DNA of 64,000 bases, from positions 15,239,261 through 15,303,260 of the forward strand of contig JANAVB010003400.1 of assembly GCA_029216955.1 (NCBI GenBank). The letters are read 5' to 3'. The position numbers were made by a program, and so were the translations under genes. Positions 60,219-64,000 of the stretch are shown piece after piece (position 1 is the first letter of the stretch; each line of letters starts with the position of its first letter). Source of the stretch: Iris pallida (taxonomy: Eukaryota; Streptophyta; Magnoliopsida; Asparagales; Iridaceae). The notes under the pieces were generated by a model. The model saw only the letters and a list, made by a program, of their open reading frames with translations. It did not search any database and was not told the origin of the DNA.

Positions 60219-62640
60219 TGTGCCATAAGTGCCATTATGAGCTTCACGAAGTGCTTGCTTGGCTTCCAAATCGGATTGACATCGCAACAAGAATCCATCA
60301 TACAACCAACGATATAACATCTTGGTTGACGTATTATAATATAGTCCAAGAGGATGCCTCTTAGCAGAAACAGCTTCCTTCGGATTATCCAAGAGGATTC
60401 CATAGATAGCATAGTCTATAAATGAGAATGTTCAATCTTTAAAGTTGAATATCTAAGTTGTTCTTTGCACAAAGCAACACTCGGCCAATCACTGTGATCG
60501 ACTGCTCTGATTTGACTGAAGTAGCTAGGGATACTGCCAGACCAGGTGTGAAGTCTACTTCTGTATTCTATAACCGAGGAACATAATCGATATAGAATCC
60601 AAAGAATGTTGTAGCCAACTTAAGCCTTGCTTGATGGTAAGGAATAAGGTCTTTATGGCGAACCTCGTATTCTTCTCGAACTTGACTAACTATTAGCTTA
60701 GAGTCACCATATGCCTCTAGATAGTCTACCCCTAGTTGTTTACCTAACTAGAGTCCAATAAGTAAAGCATTATATTCTTCTACATTATTGGAACAGGGTT
60801 CCATGAGAAGATAGGCATGATGAATGACGAGATTATCAGGGGATACATGCACTTCCACCACTCCTTCCATAATATTGCCTTTAGGGCCTATTCTTGATGC
60901 ACTATCAAAGAATATTCACCATATAGATTCTTCCATCGTCGTGTTAGACTCTAACACTTTATCTGAAATGTCATCATAGAGCTTAGAAGTGTTTAGCATT
61001 GGATGAGCTGCCAGAAAATCGGCCAGTGCTTGATCCTTTATTGCCTTCTACAGGACGTATATCATGTCATATGGTTTATCTGGAATGTCGCCATAGAGCT
61101 TAGGTGTTTCTTACACTGGATGAGCTACCAGAAAATCGACTAGTACTTGACCATTGGTTGCCTTCTGCGGGACGTATACCATGTTATAGGAAGACATCAG
61201 CATTTCCCATGTGGCTAAGCGAGAATTAACCGCACTCGGCTTAGTCATCAGAACCCTAAGAGGATTGACTCTGGATATAACATGGATCGTGTGCCCGATC
61301 ACGTAGTGGCATATCTTATGTATAACAAATACCAAAGAAAAACACTTATTTTCTACCAGATTATTCCTGTGTTCAGCACTGCTCATCATACGACTAAGAT
61401 AATAGATAGCTTATTCATGACCTTTATTCCTCTTTTAGGGTAACAATGCGCTGAGAGAATGATCCATCATACAAACATATAAAAAGAAGAGTTTTCCACA
61501 ATTGGAGCTACCAAAACTAGGAGATTTGTGAGATACTTCTTGATATCATTTAATGCTTGCTTGCACTTTTCACTCTAAACGAAAATGACTCCTTTCATTA
61601 TGAGCTGAGTGAATGGTTGACACCATTCAGAAAGATTACATATGAACCTCATGATGTATGCCAGTGTACCCTACAGTCTGCGAAACTCCTTAAGGTTCTT
61701 GGGAGGACGTATTTCGAAGATAGCCTTGACTTTATTGATATCCTTTCGAGGTTATGACAAACCCGAGAAACTCGTCTCTAGATACTCCTATCAAAGATTT
61801 AGTTGGGTTCATCTTGAGGTAGTATATACAAATAAGTTCGAACATTGTTCTTAAGTCTTTAAGGTGATCCCCCTTGTAACAACTTTTAACTGCAATATCG
61901 TCTACATAGCATTCCACCATTTTTTGTAAATATTCACAAAAGATTATGTTCATAGCTCGTTGGTATGTCGCACTCGCATTTTCAAACCAAAGGACATCAC
62001 CATCTACTAGTACACACCCAACGGTGTTCAAAATGAAGTGTTACTCATCATTTGAAAATATCTTGATTTGATTGTAGCCTAAAAACACATCCATTAAGAA
62101 CATACGCTCGAAGCTATAGGTATTGTCGATCATAACATCAGTCATGGAAGGGGGAACTTATCTTTTGGACAAGCTGCATTAAGATCACAATAGTCTATAT
62201 AGACACGATCTTCCCGTTCTTCTTCATAACTGGATAGAAACCTAATCAGGGTGATGTTCTTCACCAATGAAGCCACTTGCTATCAGATTCTTGACTTCGA
62301 CTTTAATAGCTTCCATGATGTTTGGATGAAATCTTGGTTGTTGTTTTACTGGCTTAACATTTGAAGGAATATTAAGTTGATGCGTTACGATTTGAGTATC
62401 CAGACCAAGTATGTCTTTATGACTCAAGGAAAATACATCAATATATTATTTTATAGGCTGTATAAGAGAATGTTTATCTTCTTCATATATGCTTTTACTA
62501 ATGAAGTTAGGTTTAGAAGATGACGCATCTCCAAAGTCAACTTGAATGACTTCATCTTCAATAGGTGGTTCACGTCGCTAAAACCATAGCTCCTACTGAG
62601 ATTCCATCTTCTAAGCCCAAGGATCAACTTCAAACGGGTC
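60219..62640 (-). pseudogene. Tat-type gypsy pol: RT, RNase H, second RNase H, integrase N-part
   Basis: Minus-strand order from right to left: linker and RT N-part (DILGLDTQIVTHQLNI and VKQQPRFHPNIMEAIK, 62280-62420), RT core (ENASATYQRAMNIIF and YVDDIAVKS, 61880-61985), first RNase H (HYVIGHTIHVISRVNPLRVL and VYVPQKATNGQVLVDFL, 61110-61300), second, archaeal-type RNase H (NNVEEYNALLIGL and GDSKLIVSQVREEYEVRH, 60650-60800), and the integrase zinc-binding start (ALREAHNGTYGTH, about 60215-60260). The two RNase H domains and the YVDD-type box place it in the Tat/Ogre group. Stops and shifts break it into about ten pieces. The reading resumes in the integrase at 52894 downward (KPSPKLYDRLK, DYYWPTIV) once the inserted element and one TTATG copy are set aside. 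Confidence 0.85.
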
Positions 62641-62804
62641 TAAGGATTTATCATCATCTTCAACCTGGTGTTTGCCACACAAAAAAGGTTGAACAAACCT
62701 TTGTTCTTACAAACTTTAAAAGAAAAAGAGTACAATAAATCCTACACAAGAATCTAGAGTACAATAAATCCTACACAAGAATCTAAAGTACAAAAAGGTT
62801 GAAC
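62641..62804. repeat. 28-bp tandem repeat
   Basis: agagtacaataaatcctaca with caagaatct occurs twice in full (about 62727 and 62755) and once in part. A similar gtacaatagaaatcct phrase occurs in the LTR-like repeats at 30.7 and 31.5 kb. Confidence 0.6.
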
Positions 62805-64000
62805 ATATCATGTCCTACTCAAATATGTCCCCTTGTACTCTATTTTTATTGTACAACTTTTGGATCAAAAAACCCAATTTTAATACTGACCGTAATATTA
62901 ATATCCTTTCCAATTTAAAAATTCAGGACTCAACCTCGATCCAATATATGATTTTGACCTATTTGAGCCTACTACACACATGCAACTAGTGTCCCACTCA
63001 ATTGAGTTCTCTTGTTCTACTTTTATTCAAATGGCACACAATATCCATTTACTTGACTTTCGGAACTCAATTAGCTACACCAACCTGAACCTAGCCCAAC
63101 TAGAATTGGTAGAGCCTAGTCTAGGTTGTCCTAACCTAATAGGATTAATTTAGATTGATTTTTATCAATTAAAATCATCCATTATTGATTTAAATCCATA
63201 TCTAAAGCATCCCATGTTCACTTTCCAAATTAGGAAACCAATCAAACCTTTTTGAGGTGCAACCACATGTATATTTTGATACAGGTCTTAAAACTCAACC
63301 AAACCCTACCAAAACCATACCCTATCAAATCCTAATCCTCTCCCTACCTTTCTTTATATATAAACCCTTCATATACGGCTGGCCACCCTCCTTCAACCCT
63401 CAAAACTAAAATCCCTCTTATCCACCAAGCTGCCGACCACCTTCAGCTGTAGCAGCAGTTTACACCCCTTTTCGACCCCCGTTTGTCAAGCCACCACCTC
63501 CATGATGACCCTAAGAAACCCCACTTCAACCCTATTAATATTCCAAGGAGCTACTATACTTTGTTTAGCTTGTGGAGGGCCAAACTTGATAGTTAATTTC
63601 AACTGTAACATGAATTTCGAACAACAAGTTGGTGATCTTCAAACCCTTGTCTACCTACTTTTTATTGATCAAACATCCACCAAACCAACTCTAACATGTA
63701 CTCCTATGTATCCCCTAACATCTCCAATTTCTACCTCACGTGAATCTCAATAGTTTGTCCGTGATGAGTGTTTTATGAAAGTTGGTCCAAGCTAAACCAA
63801 TTTTTGTGCACCGTTGTTTGTACCGCCTTATGACACTTTTCGACATTAAATAAATTATTGGTAACATTACTAACACCTCCTATCTCATCCTATTATGCTC
63901 TCTAATGATCTCGTTAAGTTTGGTATATTTTTGTACATCCATTTTTGTAAGATAAGTTGTCGAACTTTGAAATCGAGTTGAGCCTAGTTTGTTTTTGAAC
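62805..64000 (+). mobile_element. LTR-like segment with TATA box, no supported gene
   Basis: The first 215 bases are the inverted relative of 18545-18800. A TATA box tttatatataaaccc lies at 63352-63366, followed by CCA/CCT-rich sequence like the R-U5 part of chromovirus LTRs. The open stretch 63502-63753 (83 codons) has no recognisable domain. Boundaries not found. Confidence 0.4.
63352..63366 (+). promoter_or_regulatory. TATA box
   Basis: tttatatataaaccc in a mixed-composition context, a typical LTR core promoter. Confidence 0.4.

Noticed and set aside
63502..63753. 83-codon frame downstream of a TATA box
   Set aside because: No recognisable domain, and the context looks like LTR R-U5.

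Overview
This is a plant nuclear window made almost entirely of transposable elements. The evidence is several Ty3/gypsy lineages with plant primer-binding sites, a degraded Tat-type pol with two RNase H domains, a coding sequence resembling the plant-specific 'putative plant transposon protein' family, long (TA)n tracts and TATA-type LTR promoters. The species cannot be named from the sequence. No conventional host gene could be supported.

Layout. 1-3757 (minus): a gypsy gag-pol, open in one frame except for a single TAA inside the protease; its leader, primer site and LTR lie to the right (3.7-5.6 kb). 5.6-6.8 kb and 10.95-11.25 kb: minisatellites. The second pair of arrays shares motifs and brackets a terminal-inverted-repeat element with a small broken ORF (6.9-7.7 kb) and the only long intact ORF of the window, a 455-residue protein (8361-9728). 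11.4-18.6 kb: tandem repeats, TA microsatellites, GC hairpins and the 5' end of another gypsy element. 18.96-21.4 kb: degraded Tat-type gag-protease (plus). 21.4-26.5 kb: pieces of LTR elements that share a primer-binding site matching the 3' end of tRNA-Ile. 26.8-29.8 kb: one 2.96-kb chromovirus-type LTR. 30.4-31.9 kb: two tandem copies of a short LTR. 32.3-32.9 kb: integrase remnant. 32.86-39.46 kb: an LTR element with 2.4-kb LTRs and no gag or pol, cut off by a run of 13 N.

The most important structural fact is that 39471-59497, right of the N run, repeats 19256-39457 in order. The second copy has 175 net bases missing, nearly all near its left end, and element-specific base differences are preserved. 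This looks like two overlapping contigs that were scaffolded without merging, not a biological duplication. The second contig then supplies the complete nested structure: a gag/pol-less LTR element (52900-60213, TSD TTATG) inserted into the integrase of a Tat-type pol on the minus strand, whose RT, RNase H and second RNase H lie at 60219-62640. From 62.8 to 64.0 kb there is another LTR-like segment whose first part is an inverted copy of 18.54-18.79 kb.

How parts work together: the intact-looking modules are retroelement modules (LTR promoter, tRNA primer site, gag, protease, RT, RNase H, integrase). Most are dead by stops, frameshifts or truncation. The best candidates for something not well described are the 6.9-11.3 kb block, the shared tRNA-Ile-type primer site, and the gag/pol-less element.
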